Shown here piece after piece: positions 23,975 through 33,051 of a stretch of 41,049 bases of DNA. Below the pieces are notes generated by a model. That model did not search any database, was not told the DNA's origin, and saw only the letters and a program-made list of their open reading frames with translations. This DNA is from Acidobacterium sp. (GTDB lineage: Bacteria > Acidobacteriota > Terriglobia > Terriglobales > Acidobacteriaceae): NCBI GenBank assembly GCA_003167515.1, contig PMSS01000404.1, positions 1 through 41,049 on the forward strand, written 5' to 3'. Both the position numbers and the translations under genes were made by a program. How positions within the stretch are numbered: position 1 is the first letter of the stretch; each line of letters starts with the position of its first letter.

Positions 23975-24259
23975 ATGAATGTGAACAACGGCCTTCAGGG
24001 GTTGCAACAGCTTTTTTCGAGTCAGGAAGTCGCACAGTCGGGCGGTAAGGCAGGCCCGAAAGGGGTAGAGGACGCACAGGCGGGAACGGATCAGGCGACC
24101 CTTAGCGCAGCGGCAAGCGTAGCTTCGTCATCGGCGCCGGACTCGGACGTGAGGATGGACAAGGTGGCCGAGGTGCAGGCGGCGCTGGCCAGCGGCACTT
24201 ACGACGTTCCGGCAGCCGCAGTCGCGGGAAAGATGATCGATCAGATGCTGGGGAAGTGA
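23975..24259 (+). CDS. flgM: Anti-sigma-28 factor FlgM
   Basis: 94 residues, the usual FlgM size. It binds and inhibits FliA until hook completion, then is exported. The N-terminal half is Gly/Ser/Ala-rich and probably disordered, as required for export; the C-terminal sigma-binding part reads DVRMDKVAEVQAALASGTYD then AGKMIDQMLG, close to the family pattern. Transcription from the sigma-28 promoter just upstream would give the standard feedback loop. The stop overlaps the start of the next small gene (GTGA). Confidence 0.9.
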   Translation: MNVNNGLQGLQQLFSSQEVAQSGGKAGPKGVEDAQAGTDQATLSAAASVASSSAPDSDVRMDKVAEVQAALASGTYDVPAAAVAGKMIDQMLGK

Positions 24260-24585
24260 AGAACTCAAATCCGCTTCTCAGGTTGCGGATCGTGGCGGAG
24301 ATCGGATCTCCTTTGCGGGGGATCGGGAGAACGAGAGTGCCGGGTCGAGTATCGGCGATCAAGCTGTTGGGAGCAGGGATCAAGGCGCTCGCGCATGCCG
24401 ATGCGGCGGAACTGGAGGGATTGGCGGAGGCGGCTCTAGAGGCCGTGGGGCCGAGGACCGCTGAAGAGCGGATGACGGCGCGCGAGGAGTTGCGGACTCT
24501 TGGGTATCTGATCACGCTGACGCGGCGCAATCTGCGGTTGCTGCGGGGCGTCGGATACGGCGGATACGGGCCGTTTCGAGGCTGA
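24256..24585 (+). CDS. Small protein at the flgN position (possible FlgN-like chaperone)
   Basis: 109 residues, GTG start overlapping the flgM stop. I cannot assign it with certainty from sequence. The central part (ADAAELEGLAEAALEAVG then AREELRTLGYLITLTRRNLR) looks helical and heptad-like, and the C terminus is Gly/Arg-rich. In many genomes the gene between flgM and flgK encodes FlgN, the export chaperone for FlgK and FlgL, whose genes follow here. The length is a little short for FlgN (about 140). Position is the main support. Confidence 0.55.
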   Translation: MKNSNPLLRLRIVAEIGSPLRGIGRTRVPGRVSAIKLLGAGIKALAHADAAELEGLAEAALEAVGPRTAEERMTAREELRTLGYLITLTRRNLRLLRGVGYGGYGPFRG

Positions 24586-24595
24586 GAGATCATCC

Positions 24596-26026
24596 ATGGC
24601 CACGATCGGCACAGCATTCAATATTGCGACGGGGGCTCTTGACGCGGATCAGGCGGCTCTGGATATCGTGGCCAACAACACGGCGAACGTGAACACTCCG
24701 GGGTACACCGTGGAAACGCCGACCTGGGAGCAGAACGATTCGGCGTCGCTTGGAGGAATGAACTTCGGAACGGGCGTCTCGATGACGGGCGCTCAGTCGC
24801 AGCGGGACAGCGTGCTGGAACAGGCGATGCAGCAGCAGACGCAGACAGAGAGCGCGTCGGCATCGCGCCTGACGGCGCTCGACCAGATACAGACGATCTT
24901 CAGTGGTGCGACCAGCGCGGGAACAGATACAGACAGCGCGAGCGGCGTTGGCAGCGATCTGACGAGTTTCTTCGATACGCTGTCCTCGTTGGAGGCGAGC
25001 CCCGCGGACGATTCGGTGCGGCAAAGCGTATTGAGCGCGGCGGGCACGCTGGCGTCGGACTTCAACAGCGCAGCATCGCAGCTCGAGGGTCAGCGGCAGT
25101 CGCTCGATGAGCAGAGCACGAGCGTGGTGGAGCAGGCGAACACGCTGCTCACGGACATCGCCCAGCTCAATGTGCAGATCGGATCGACGAGTCCGAACGC
25201 CGATGCGGGGACGCTCGAGGATCAGCGGCAGCAGGACCTCACGAATCTGTCGCAACTGATCGGGGTGCGGACGGTGACGACAGAGAACAACGGTCTGACG
25301 GTGACCACGATGGGTGGGGGTTTGCTGGTTTCCGAAGGTCAGGCTTACCAGATGACGAGTGGCGAGGATGACGGGGTGAGCCACTTCTTCGATGCGGAAG
25401 GAGCGGACATCACTTTGGACCTGACAAGCGGCGGAGGTCAGCTGGGAGGGATTCTGACGGCGCGAGACCAGGATATTCCGGAGGTGGAGAGTTCGCTCGA
25501 TCAGCTGGCGTACTCGGTTGCGACGCAGGTGAATAAGGTAAATGAGCTCGGCTCGGATCTGAACGGCAATAAGGGTGCGGCGATCTTCGGGCTGCCGGCC
25601 AGCGCGACGGCGGCCGACCCGGCGGGATCGGCGGCGGGGATTTCCGTGGTCATGACCGACCCATCGCAGATTGCAGCAGCCGCATTGGAGGCGGGCTCGT
25701 CGGATAACACGAATGTGGTGGCGATGGCGAATCTGGAGAATCAGGGAATCGTCAACGGCGTATCGCCGACTTCGTTCTTCTCGGATATGGTGACGAGTCT
25801 GGGCAGCGTGACGTCGGAGGTTTCCGGCGAGAATACGGCGCAGCAGGCTTCGCTGACGCAACTCAACGACCAGATTGGGTCGATCTCAGGAGTGAACCTG
25901 AACGATGAAGCGGCGCAGCTGGAGACTCTGGAGCAGTCCTACCAGGCGGCTTCGAAATTGTTTACGACACTGGACCAGGTGATGGTGTCGGCGCTGAATC
26001 TGGGCGTCCAGACGACCTACTCATAG
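24596..26026 (+). CDS. flgK: Hook-filament junction protein FlgK (HAP1)
   Basis: 476 residues. The rod/hook N-terminal signature appears as AFNIATGALDADQAALDIVA followed by NNTANVNTPGYTVE; the C terminus ends with a long helical region LETLEQSYQAASKLFTTLDQ that pairs with it. The D1 domain has LTTFFDTLSSLEASPADDSVRQ-like and DIAQLNVQIGSTSP segments. It is secreted through the flagellar export system without a signal peptide and forms the first ring between hook and filament. It is at the shorter end for FlgK but complete. Confidence 0.93.
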   Translation: MATIGTAFNIATGALDADQAALDIVANNTANVNTPGYTVETPTWEQNDSASLGGMNFGTGVSMTGAQSQRDSVLEQAMQQQTQTESASASRLTALDQIQTIFSGATSAGTDTDSASGVGSDLTSFFDTLSSLEASPADDSVRQSVLSAAGTLASDFNSAASQLEGQRQSLDEQSTSVVEQANTLLTDIAQLNVQIGSTSPNADAGTLEDQRQQDLTNLSQLIGVRTVTTENNGLTVTTMGGGLLVSEGQAYQMTSGEDDGVSHFFDAEGADITLDLTSGGGQLGGILTARDQDIPEVESSLDQLAYSVATQVNKVNELGSDLNGNKGAAIFGLPASATAADPAGSAAGISVVMTDPSQIAAAALEAGSSDNTNVVAMANLENQGIVNGVSPTSFFSDMVTSLGSVTSEVSGENTAQQASLTQLNDQIGSISGVNLNDEAAQLETLEQSYQAASKLFTTLDQVMVSALNLGVQTTYS

Positions 26027-26137
26027 AGTGGACGGCGAGAGGCATTGGCGCGTGGTTGTGAGCAGCTGGCAGTTTCAAGTGCCGCCGGGGTTCGGAACAG
26101 AGTGAACGCTCAAAGGACCAGCGAGGGAGTTGAGAAG

Positions 26138-27034
26138 ATGAGAGTCAATCCGCTGTACATGAACGATCTGGTCGGGTCGCTCGATGCGACGTCGGCGAAC
26201 GAGCAGCAGCTGACGGAGGAACTGGCGAGTGGATCGAAGGTGAATCAGCTGAGTGACGATCCGGTGGCGGCAGGGCAGAATGTGCTGTTGAGCGCGCAGA
26301 TTGGCAGCGACGACACGTTTTCGCAGGCCGCTTCGTCGACGCAGAGCATGCTGCAGGTAGGCGATTCCGCGTTGAGCACGGTGGTGAGCCAACTGACATC
26401 GGCAGTGTCTCTGGCGACGGAAGGCAACAACGGCACGTTGAATGCGAGCGATCTGGAATCGATCAGCAACCAACTAGTGGGGGTTCGGGACGAGGTACTG
26501 TCGCTGGCGAACACGACGTATCTGGGCCAATACATTTTTTCGGGAAGCCAGGGAGGGACCGCGCCCTATGCGCTGAATACGACGACGACGCCGGCGGTGG
26601 CGACGTATCAGGGCGACACCGATGTGAGTTATCTGGAAACGCCGAATGGGCAGAAGATTCAGCTGAATATTCCCGGAAGCCAGATTTTTTCGGCAAAGGG
26701 AAGCGACGTGCTGGGAACGCTGAACGCGCTGATTGCGGACTTTTCGACGGGGACGGCCGCGCCGACGGCCGAGGTGGATGCGCAGCAGCTCAGCACGGCG
26801 CTGGGAAATGTGACCCAACAGCGGGTTCTGCTCGATAACTCCCTTTCGCGGCTGACCTCGGCCGAGAGCTACACGCAGAGCGAGTCGGCGCAGCTGACTT
26901 CGGCGCAGACGAATCTATTGCAGGCCAATGTCGGACAGATCGCGACGCAGCTGAGCACGGCGGAAACGCAGCAAACTGCGTTGAGCCAGGTGATTGCGAC
27001 GCTGGGGAAACAGAGTTTGTTTAACGATCTGTGA
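26138..27034 (+). CDS. flgL: Hook-filament junction protein FlgL (HAP3)
   Basis: 298 residues from the ATG at 26138 (AGGGAG upstream); the track starts earlier at 26045 with a non-conserved leader. The N-terminal D0/D1 helix has the flagellin/FlgL motif ELASGSKVNQLSDDPVAAGQ; the middle shows NTTYLGQYIFSGSQGGTAPY; the C-terminal helix ends SQVIATLGKQSLFNDL. FlgL joins FlgK to the filament. It is the last flagellar gene in the window; no flagellin gene follows. Confidence 0.94.
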   Translation: MRVNPLYMNDLVGSLDATSANEQQLTEELASGSKVNQLSDDPVAAGQNVLLSAQIGSDDTFSQAASSTQSMLQVGDSALSTVVSQLTSAVSLATEGNNGTLNASDLESISNQLVGVRDEVLSLANTTYLGQYIFSGSQGGTAPYALNTTTTPAVATYQGDTDVSYLETPNGQKIQLNIPGSQIFSAKGSDVLGTLNALIADFSTGTAAPTAEVDAQQLSTALGNVTQQRVLLDNSLSRLTSAESYTQSESAQLTSAQTNLLQANVGQIATQLSTAETQQTALSQVIATLGKQSLFNDL

Positions 27035-27125
27035 GCCGGGGTTAGCTGACGCAGCAATTTACTGAGGGTGAGGTGGAAAACCAGTCATGCGACGGGCGGC
27101 GGGCGCATCAGGCCGCCCTCTCGAG

Positions 27126-28400
27126 TTACTGCACCTGCAATTCTTGAGTGAGTGGAGTGTTCTCCGACGAATCGCCGACGAAGATGACGAATTTTCCGGG
27201 GTCAACCTGCCAGCCATTCTTATCCTCGCTCCAATAGGCGAGAGAGCGGCGGTCGAGGATGACGTTGACATGATGCGTGTCGCCGGGGCCCAGGCGAACC
27301 TTTTCGAATCCCTTGAGTTCTTTGACGGGGCGCCTGACCTTAGCGGAAGGATCGCCCACGTAGACCTGGGCAACGGTAGCTCCTTCAAGCTGGCCGGTGT
27401 TGCTGACGTCGAAGGAGACGGTACCGCTGGCGTCCGGGCTGGCCTGCTCCGGTGAAACTTTGAGGTTGGAGAACGAAAAGGTGGTGTAGGACAGTCCGAA
27501 GCCGAAGGGGAACAGCGGCTTCTTATCGGAGCTGGTGTAGTAGCGGTAGCCGAGGAAGACACCTTCCTTATAGGAGACGTGGGACGTTTGGCCTTTGGGA
27601 CGGGGGCGGCGTAATAGTTGTCGTGGACAGGGTTTTCTTCCCAGGAACGCTCGAGGCTGACGGGGAGATGGCCTTCGGGTGAGTGCTGACCGGTGAGGAT
27701 CTGGGCCATGGCGCGGCCGCCTTCCTGGCCAGGGTACCAATCGTGAAGGAGTGCGGGAACGCCGTCGAGCCAGCGATGCATGTCGACATTACCGCCGGCG
27801 GTGATGGTGACAATCGTATGAGGATTGGCCTCAGAGACTGCTTTAATCAGCTCATCCTGTCCAAAGGGAAGTTCGTAGCTGCGATCGAAGCCCTCGCTTT
27901 CTGAAGAGGGATCGAAACCGACGGCGACGACAGCAGCATCGGCCATGGTGGCATTTTCTTCGCTTCGGGCAAGACGAGTTCGCCGGCACGGCGAATTTCG
28001 AGGCCGATGCGGGGATAGGCGGCGTCGGGCCAGTAGTCGAGTTCGAAGGAAGCGGCATTGCCTGCTGTGAGTGGCAGTTCTACGTAGTGCGGAGCCTGGC
28101 CTTCGCGGAGGCTGATCGATGACCGTCTCCCCATCGACGACGAGTTTGTCGGCGTCGGAGCCGCCCGCGCCGGCGAGGAATAGATAACTTTCGGATTTTG
28201 CCGGCAGTATTTCATGGTGTAGCGAATGCTGGGTCGCCCTTTTGCGGCAGGGGGCCACTCTTCGGAGCGAAACATGGCGATTCGGCAGGCCAGGCATCGG
28301 GGCCGAGAACGGCCCGGGTGTGAAGCTTCGCCGGATCGAACGGGAGCATGTTGCCCTCATTCTTGAGGAGGGTGACGCTCTTGAGCTGCGATGTGAATCG
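27126..28400 (-). pseudogene. Decayed GH3 beta-glucosidase-type gene with several frameshifts
   Basis: Fragments of a GH3 glycoside hydrolase C-terminal half line up in order on the minus strand but in changing frames. They are SVTLLKNEGNMLPFDPAKL (near 28360), PA14-like ESYLFLAGAGGSDADKLVVD (near 28180), YVELPLTAGNAASFELDYW (near 28050), then AVVAVGFDPSSESEGFDRSY and DWYPGQEGGRAMAQIL (27950-27600). The last fragment is the Fn3-like end VFLGYRYYTSSDKKPLFPFG with a TAA at 27126. At least four frame changes are needed, and the N-terminal catalytic barrel (about 350 residues) and the segment between the first and second pieces are missing. The gene is non-functional. It lies between the flagellar and purine clusters. 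Confidence 0.85.
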
Positions 28401-28572
28401 ATTGATTGCGCACGAAAGTACCCCCAAACCAGCGCCCACCAGCCTCGCAGAGCGTTGCGAATCTGTAAAGACAAATGGGCGCTGTCGCAGTTAGTGGTTT
28501 GGGAAGAGTGCGGCTCCGTAGTAACATAAGGAAATTTTCCCGGACTACGTTGAGCCCGAGAGGGGAGCGCGA

Positions 28573-30825
28573 TTGCCGCAGGAGAAGATTGTTGGACAGC
28601 CGATGCTGCGCAAGGAAGGCGTGGCGAAGGTGTGTGGCCGGGCGCAATATATCGACGATCTGACGCTACCGGAGATGCTGTATGGGGCGACGGTACGGAG
28701 CTCCATCGCGCGGGGGCGAATCCTGGGGATTGAGTTCGGCGAGGGCATTCCGTGGGACGAATTTGTGATCGTCACGGCGACGGATATCCCAGGCGATAAC
28801 GAAATTGCGCTGATCAACCACGACTGGCCGTGCCTGGCCGCCGAGTTTGTGAACCATCCTGAAGAACCGATTGTGCTGCTGGCACATCGGGATCGGCATT
28901 TGCTGCCGAAGGCTGTGGCCGCGGCGCGCGTGAGTTATGAGGAATGGCCGGCGGTGTTCACCATTGAGGAGAGCGAGCGCGGCGAACCGGTGGTGTGGGG
29001 CGAAGACAATGTCTTCAAGTCGTTCCTAATGGAAAAGGGCGATGTGGATGCGATGTGGGCCGGCGCGGATCTGATTGTGGAGGGCGATTATGCGACAGGC
29101 GCGCAGGAGCACCTCTATATAGAGAACAACGGCGCGATTGCGGCGTTTTCACCCGAGGAAGGGCTGACGGTGTGGGGCTCGCTGCAGTGCCCGTTCTACG
29201 TACACAAGTCGCTGGTGAAGTTGACGGGGTTGGCGGAAGAGAAAGTCCGGATTGTGCAGGTGGAGACGGGCGGCGCATTTGGCGGGAAGGAAGATTATCC
29301 GTCGATGATCGGCGCGCACGCGGCGCTGCTGGCGATGAAGTCGGGCAAGCCGGTGAAGATCGCTTATGACCGCGCAGAGGATATGGCGGCGACGACGAAG
29401 CGGCATCCGTCGCGCGTGCGACACCGGACAGCTGTAACGCGAGACGGAAAGCTACTGGGGGCGGAGATTGAAATTGCGCTCGATGGCGGGGCATACTCGA
29501 CGCTTTCGGCGACGGTGCTGTCGCGTGCGACGATTCATGCGGGTGGTCCTTATTTCTGGCCGAGTATTCGGGTGCGGTCAAAAGCGTTTGCGACGAATTG
29601 TCCACCGCATGGGGCGTTTCGGGGATTTGGCGCACCACAAAGTCTGTTTGCAATTGAGCGCCATATGGACCACGTGGCCGAGGCGCTGGGCTTGGCGCCG
29701 GACGAGCTGCGGCGCAGGAATTTTCTGAAAACGGGACAGACCACTACGACGGGCCAGGAGATAAAAGAGAACATCGATCTGGATGCGTTGATGGGGCGCG
29801 CGCTAAAGGAGTCCGGGTATCACGCAAAACGAGGACGGTTCGCACGCCAGAATGCCGGCTCGGGCATGAAGAAGAAGGGGATCGGGCTGGCTTCGTTCCT
29901 GCATGGATCGGGATTTACGGGATCGGGGGAACGGTATCTGAATTCGCTGGCGGCGATGGATGTGACGACGGAGGGAAAGCCGCGGGTCCTGGTATCGAGT
30001 ACGGAATTTGGGCAGGGGACGAATACGATTCTGTGCCAGATTGCGGCGGAGACGCTGGGTATCGATTACGAGGCGGTGGAAATGGGGCCGCCGGATACGA
30101 GCGTGGTGCCGAATACCGGGCCGACGGTCGCGTCACGCACGTCGATGGTGGTGGGGAAGCTGGTGCACTCTGCCGCCGTGGGGCTGAAGCAGACGCTTTT
30201 GACAAGCGGACTGTTACAAGAGGGATACACGACGGGCGAATTCGTAGCCGCAGCGCGCACTTATGTTGCGCAGCATGGCGCTCTGCGAGCGGAGAGCCGT
30301 TATCAGGCGCCCCCGGGCGTGCACTGGGATGATCAGCGGTATCGCGGAGAGGCCTACGCGGCGTATGCGTGGGCAGTTTACGTGGCCGAGGTGACGGTGG
30401 ATCTGGCAACGTGCGGGGTCGAGGTCGATGATTTTGTCGCGGTGCAGGAAGTGGGGCGCGTGCTCAATCCCGTGCTGGCCGGGGGCCAGATTGAGGGCGG
30501 CGTTGCGCAGGGCATTGGCTACGCACTCTATGAGAAGGTCGTCTTGCAGAACGGCCATATGGCCAACAACCAGATGACCAACTACATTATGCCCACGGCC
30601 GAAGATGTACCTCCGATTCATGTCTTTTTTGAAGAAATACCATTTGGTTATGGAGCCTTTGGCGCCAAGGGTATTGGCGAGTTACCGCACGATGGTCCCG
30701 CTCCCGCAATTCTGAATGCGATTCGAGACGCTACGGGCGTTGGCTTCCGTGCGATTACGCTCTTGCCTGAAGATTTGTTTGTGGAATTGGCAGTGCGCGA
30801 GCCCGTCGCGGAGGCTGCTTTATGA
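28573..30825 (+). CDS. Xanthine dehydrogenase, molybdopterin-binding subunit
   Basis: 750 residues of the XdhA/CoxL-type large subunit, which oxidises hypoxanthine/xanthine to urate at a Mo-MCD or Mo-MPT centre. The start is TTG 28573 with GAGGGGAG upstream. Ald_Xan_dh_C domain (about 15-125, EGVAKVCGRAQYIDDLTLPE). Mo-binding motifs are TGGAFGGKED (about 230), HGAFRGFGAPQ (about 347) and EFGQGTNTILCQIAAETLG (near 480), with the catalytic Glu in GAKGIGELP (E703). Its stop overlaps the 2Fe-2S subunit (ATGA). Substrate assignment rests on the urate-degrading enzymes downstream. The usual maturation factor XdhC is not in the window. Confidence 0.9.
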   Translation: MPQEKIVGQPMLRKEGVAKVCGRAQYIDDLTLPEMLYGATVRSSIARGRILGIEFGEGIPWDEFVIVTATDIPGDNEIALINHDWPCLAAEFVNHPEEPIVLLAHRDRHLLPKAVAAARVSYEEWPAVFTIEESERGEPVVWGEDNVFKSFLMEKGDVDAMWAGADLIVEGDYATGAQEHLYIENNGAIAAFSPEEGLTVWGSLQCPFYVHKSLVKLTGLAEEKVRIVQVETGGAFGGKEDYPSMIGAHAALLAMKSGKPVKIAYDRAEDMAATTKRHPSRVRHRTAVTRDGKLLGAEIEIALDGGAYSTLSATVLSRATIHAGGPYFWPSIRVRSKAFATNCPPHGAFRGFGAPQSLFAIERHMDHVAEALGLAPDELRRRNFLKTGQTTTTGQEIKENIDLDALMGRALKESGYHAKRGRFARQNAGSGMKKKGIGLASFLHGSGFTGSGERYLNSLAAMDVTTEGKPRVLVSSTEFGQGTNTILCQIAAETLGIDYEAVEMGPPDTSVVPNTGPTVASRTSMVVGKLVHSAAVGLKQTLLTSGLLQEGYTTGEFVAAARTYVAQHGALRAESRYQAPPGVHWDDQRYRGEAYAAYAWAVYVAEVTVDLATCGVEVDDFVAVQEVGRVLNPVLAGGQIEGGVAQGIGYALYEKVVLQNGHMANNQMTNYIMPTAEDVPPIHVFFEEIPFGYGAFGAKGIGELPHDGPAPAILNAIRDATGVGFRAITLLPEDLFVELAVREPVAEAAL

Positions 30826-31325
30826 GCGATCGCCTGCACGCCATTCGATTCACCGTCAATGGGGAGGGTCGGGCTGTGCAGGTCCCACCGATGAAGCGCC
30901 TGCTGGACGTGTTGCGCGAAGACCTGCATCTGACCGGCACCAAGGAAGGATGCGGCGAAGGCGAGTGCGGCGCGTGCAGCGTGCTGTTGAATGGCGATCT
31001 GGTCAACAGCTGCCTGGTTCCCGTTGCGCAGGCGGACGGGGCGGCCATTGACACGGTTGAGGGACTGGGAGCGGACGAGCGGCTGCATGCGGTGCAGCGG
31101 GCGTTTCTGGAGTGCGGAGGCGCGCAGTGCGGGATGTGCACTCCGGGGATGCTGGTGGCGTCGGCGCATTTGCTGAGGAAGAATCCGCGGCCGGATCTGG
31201 CGGCGATTCGCGAAGGGCTGAACGGTAATTTGTGCCGGTGCACTGGCTATATGCGGATCTTTGAGGCGGTAGAGCGGGCGGTGAGCAGCACGAGTGCGAA
31301 TGGCGCGAGCGAGGGACGCGGATGA
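30822..31325 (+). CDS. Xanthine dehydrogenase, 2Fe-2S subunit
   Basis: 167 residues. It carries two [2Fe-2S] clusters that pass electrons from Mo to FAD. The plant-ferredoxin-type site is GCGEGECGACSVLLNG with Cys at 44, 49 and 52 plus C64 in NSCLVP. The second site in the helical domain is GGAQCGMCTPGML and NLCRCTGY. Length and motif spacing match CoxS/XdhC-type small subunits. It overlaps both neighbours by 4 bp, so all three subunits are co-translated. Confidence 0.95.
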   Translation: MSDRLHAIRFTVNGEGRAVQVPPMKRLLDVLREDLHLTGTKEGCGEGECGACSVLLNGDLVNSCLVPVAQADGAAIDTVEGLGADERLHAVQRAFLECGGAQCGMCTPGMLVASAHLLRKNPRPDLAAIREGLNGNLCRCTGYMRIFEAVERAVSSTSANGASEGRG

Positions 31326-32707
31326 GATCGCATCCCGCCGAGTACGAGATGGTGTCGCCGGGAAGTCTTGAGGGTGTGCTGCGACTGATGAAAGACGAGC
31401 CGGGACAGTGGCTGCCTGTGGCGGGCGCAACCGAAGTCATGGTGATGTTCAGTGCAGGAAAGCTGGCCGCGCGGCGGTTCGTCAACCTGTGGAATTTGCT
31501 GGAGCTGAGGGAGATTCATGAGGACGCGGAATCGCTAACGCTGGGCGGGGGCTGCACGTTCAGCCAGATTCGCAATTGCGCGGCGGTGCAACGGAATTTT
31601 CCACTGCTGGCACAGGCTGCTTCGTGGACGGGCAGCATTGCGAATCAGAATCGTGCGACCCTGGCGGGAAATCTGGCGAACGCTTCACCTGCGGCGGATT
31701 CGCCTCCCGCACTACTGGCGTATGACGCGGAGCTGGAATTGGTCTCGGTGCGCGGGACGCGGCGGATGGCTTATCGGGATTTTCACCTGGACTATAAGAG
31801 GACTGCGCTCGAGCCCGGGGAGCTGATTCTGTCGGTCAGACTAAAAGGGCACTTTGACGGTTACTTTTCCTATGGGCGGAAGACAGGGGCGCGGAATGCT
31901 CAGGCCATTTCGAAAGTATGCATGGCGGGAGTGGGACGCGTTCGCGAGGGCCGAGTCGAGGATGTGCGCATTGGAGTGGGTGCGGTGGCGCCCATTCCGT
32001 TACGGCTCATCGGAGTTGAGCTGTTGATCTGCGGAGAGCCGATCGGAGATGAGGCGATCATTCAGGCGAGGCGATTGCTGAACGATGCGATTGCGCCCAT
32101 CGACGACATTCGGTCAGTCGCTGAGTATCGCCGATTTGTTGCAGGAAATTTGCTGGAGGAGTTTCTGCGAGGGTTGGCCGCTTCCGGACTGGCTTTGAAT
32201 CCGGTATTGGCGCGGTGGAACGCGTTGCCGGAGATGGAAGCGGAGGAAGAGATACTGCCGTGCTGTAGCTCGGTGCGCTGGGCGCAGGAGATAGTTCGGC
32301 TGCGGCCGTTTACCGCGGAGGCCGCGTTGTTCGAGGCTTCAGATCGGGTGTGGCTGGGGCTTGGGCCCGAGGATTGGGACGAGGCGTTTCGCAGCCATCC
32401 ACGGATCGGGGAGCGCAAAGCGCCGAAGGCGGCGACGGAGCAGTCTGCAACGTGGTCAAGCCAGGAGCAGGACGGGGTGAATGCTCAGGATGCGGAGAGT
32501 CTGCGGGAATTGGAGCACGGCAATCGGGAATATGAGACTCGGTTTGGGCGCGTGTTTCTGTTGTGTGCTACGGGAAAATCGGCTGCGGAGATGCTGGAGA
32601 TCCTGAAGCGGCGGCTCGGCAACGATGCGGAAGCGGAATTGCGAGAGGCAGTCGAGCAGCAGCGGCAGATTACCCAACTGCGGCTGCGGAAGTGGCTGGA
32701 ACGATGA
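31322..32707 (+). CDS. Xanthine dehydrogenase FAD subunit fused to OHCU decarboxylase
   Basis: 461 residues with two enzymes in one chain. Residues 1 to about 295 are the FAD-binding subunit (VAGATEVMVMFSAGKL, then NRATLAGNLANASPAADSPP for FAD, then the CO_deh_flav_C domain). Residues about 296-461 are a complete 2-oxo-4-hydroxy-4-carboxy-5-ureidoimidazoline decarboxylase: CCSSVRWAQEIVRLRPF, FRSHPRIGER with the catalytic His at 359, and EYETRFGRVFLLCATGKSA. OHCU decarboxylase makes (S)-allantoin, three steps after XDH. No separate OHCU gene is in the window, so the fusion probably supplies the activity. The ATG overlaps the 2Fe-2S gene and the stop overlaps the HIU hydrolase gene. Confidence 0.9.
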   Translation: MRSHPAEYEMVSPGSLEGVLRLMKDEPGQWLPVAGATEVMVMFSAGKLAARRFVNLWNLLELREIHEDAESLTLGGGCTFSQIRNCAAVQRNFPLLAQAASWTGSIANQNRATLAGNLANASPAADSPPALLAYDAELELVSVRGTRRMAYRDFHLDYKRTALEPGELILSVRLKGHFDGYFSYGRKTGARNAQAISKVCMAGVGRVREGRVEDVRIGVGAVAPIPLRLIGVELLICGEPIGDEAIIQARRLLNDAIAPIDDIRSVAEYRRFVAGNLLEEFLRGLAASGLALNPVLARWNALPEMEAEEEILPCCSSVRWAQEIVRLRPFTAEAALFEASDRVWLGLGPEDWDEAFRSHPRIGERKAPKAATEQSATWSSQEQDGVNAQDAESLRELEHGNREYETRFGRVFLLCATGKSAAEMLEILKRRLGNDAEAELREAVEQQRQITQLRLRKWLER

Positions 32708-33045
32708 GCGGAATTTCAACACACGTTCTGGATCTGGCGCTGGGTCGACCAGCGGTGGGCGTGCATGTCAGATTGGAACGCGAGGATGGCGGGGTGTGGC
32801 GGGAGGCTGGGCGCGGCGAGACGGATGTCGATGGGCGGATCAGGAGCCTGCTGCCACCGGAGGAGCCGCTACAAAGCGGAAGATTTCGGCTTGGATTTGA
32901 AACGGGATCGTATTTTCGGGCACAGGGCAGCGACAGTTTCCATCCTTATATAGAGATTGCATTCGAGGTGCGCGATGCTGGCGAGCATTATCATGTTCCC
33001 TTGCTGGTAACGCCGCACAGTTATTCCACGTATAGAGGAAGCTGA
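32704..33045 (+). CDS. 5-hydroxyisourate hydrolase (transthyretin-like)
   Basis: 113 residues, exactly the HIUase size, starting at the ATG that overlaps the previous stop; the track begins earlier at 32563. It hydrolyses 5-hydroxyisourate, the uricase product, to OHCU. The N-terminal motif STHVLDLALGRPAVGV and the C-terminal HYHVPLLVTPHSYSTYRGS, with the diagnostic YRGS end, separate it from transthyretin. Conserved His and Arg catalytic residues are visible (H7 in STHVL, R in DGRIRSL, H in EHYHVP). It is followed by the urate oxidase gene after 6 nt. Confidence 0.94.
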   Translation: MSGISTHVLDLALGRPAVGVHVRLEREDGGVWREAGRGETDVDGRIRSLLPPEEPLQSGRFRLGFETGSYFRAQGSDSFHPYIEIAFEVRDAGEHYHVPLLVTPHSYSTYRGS

Positions 33046-33051
33046 CGAAAG

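Noticed and set aside
24590-25861. 423-residue minus ORF opposite flgK
   Set aside because: Arg/His/Leu-rich shadow of flgK.
27059-28474. 471-residue minus ORF as an intact gene
   Set aside because: Only its middle (about 27600-27955) and a short PA14 piece are GH3-like; the rest is in wrong frames of the decayed gene.
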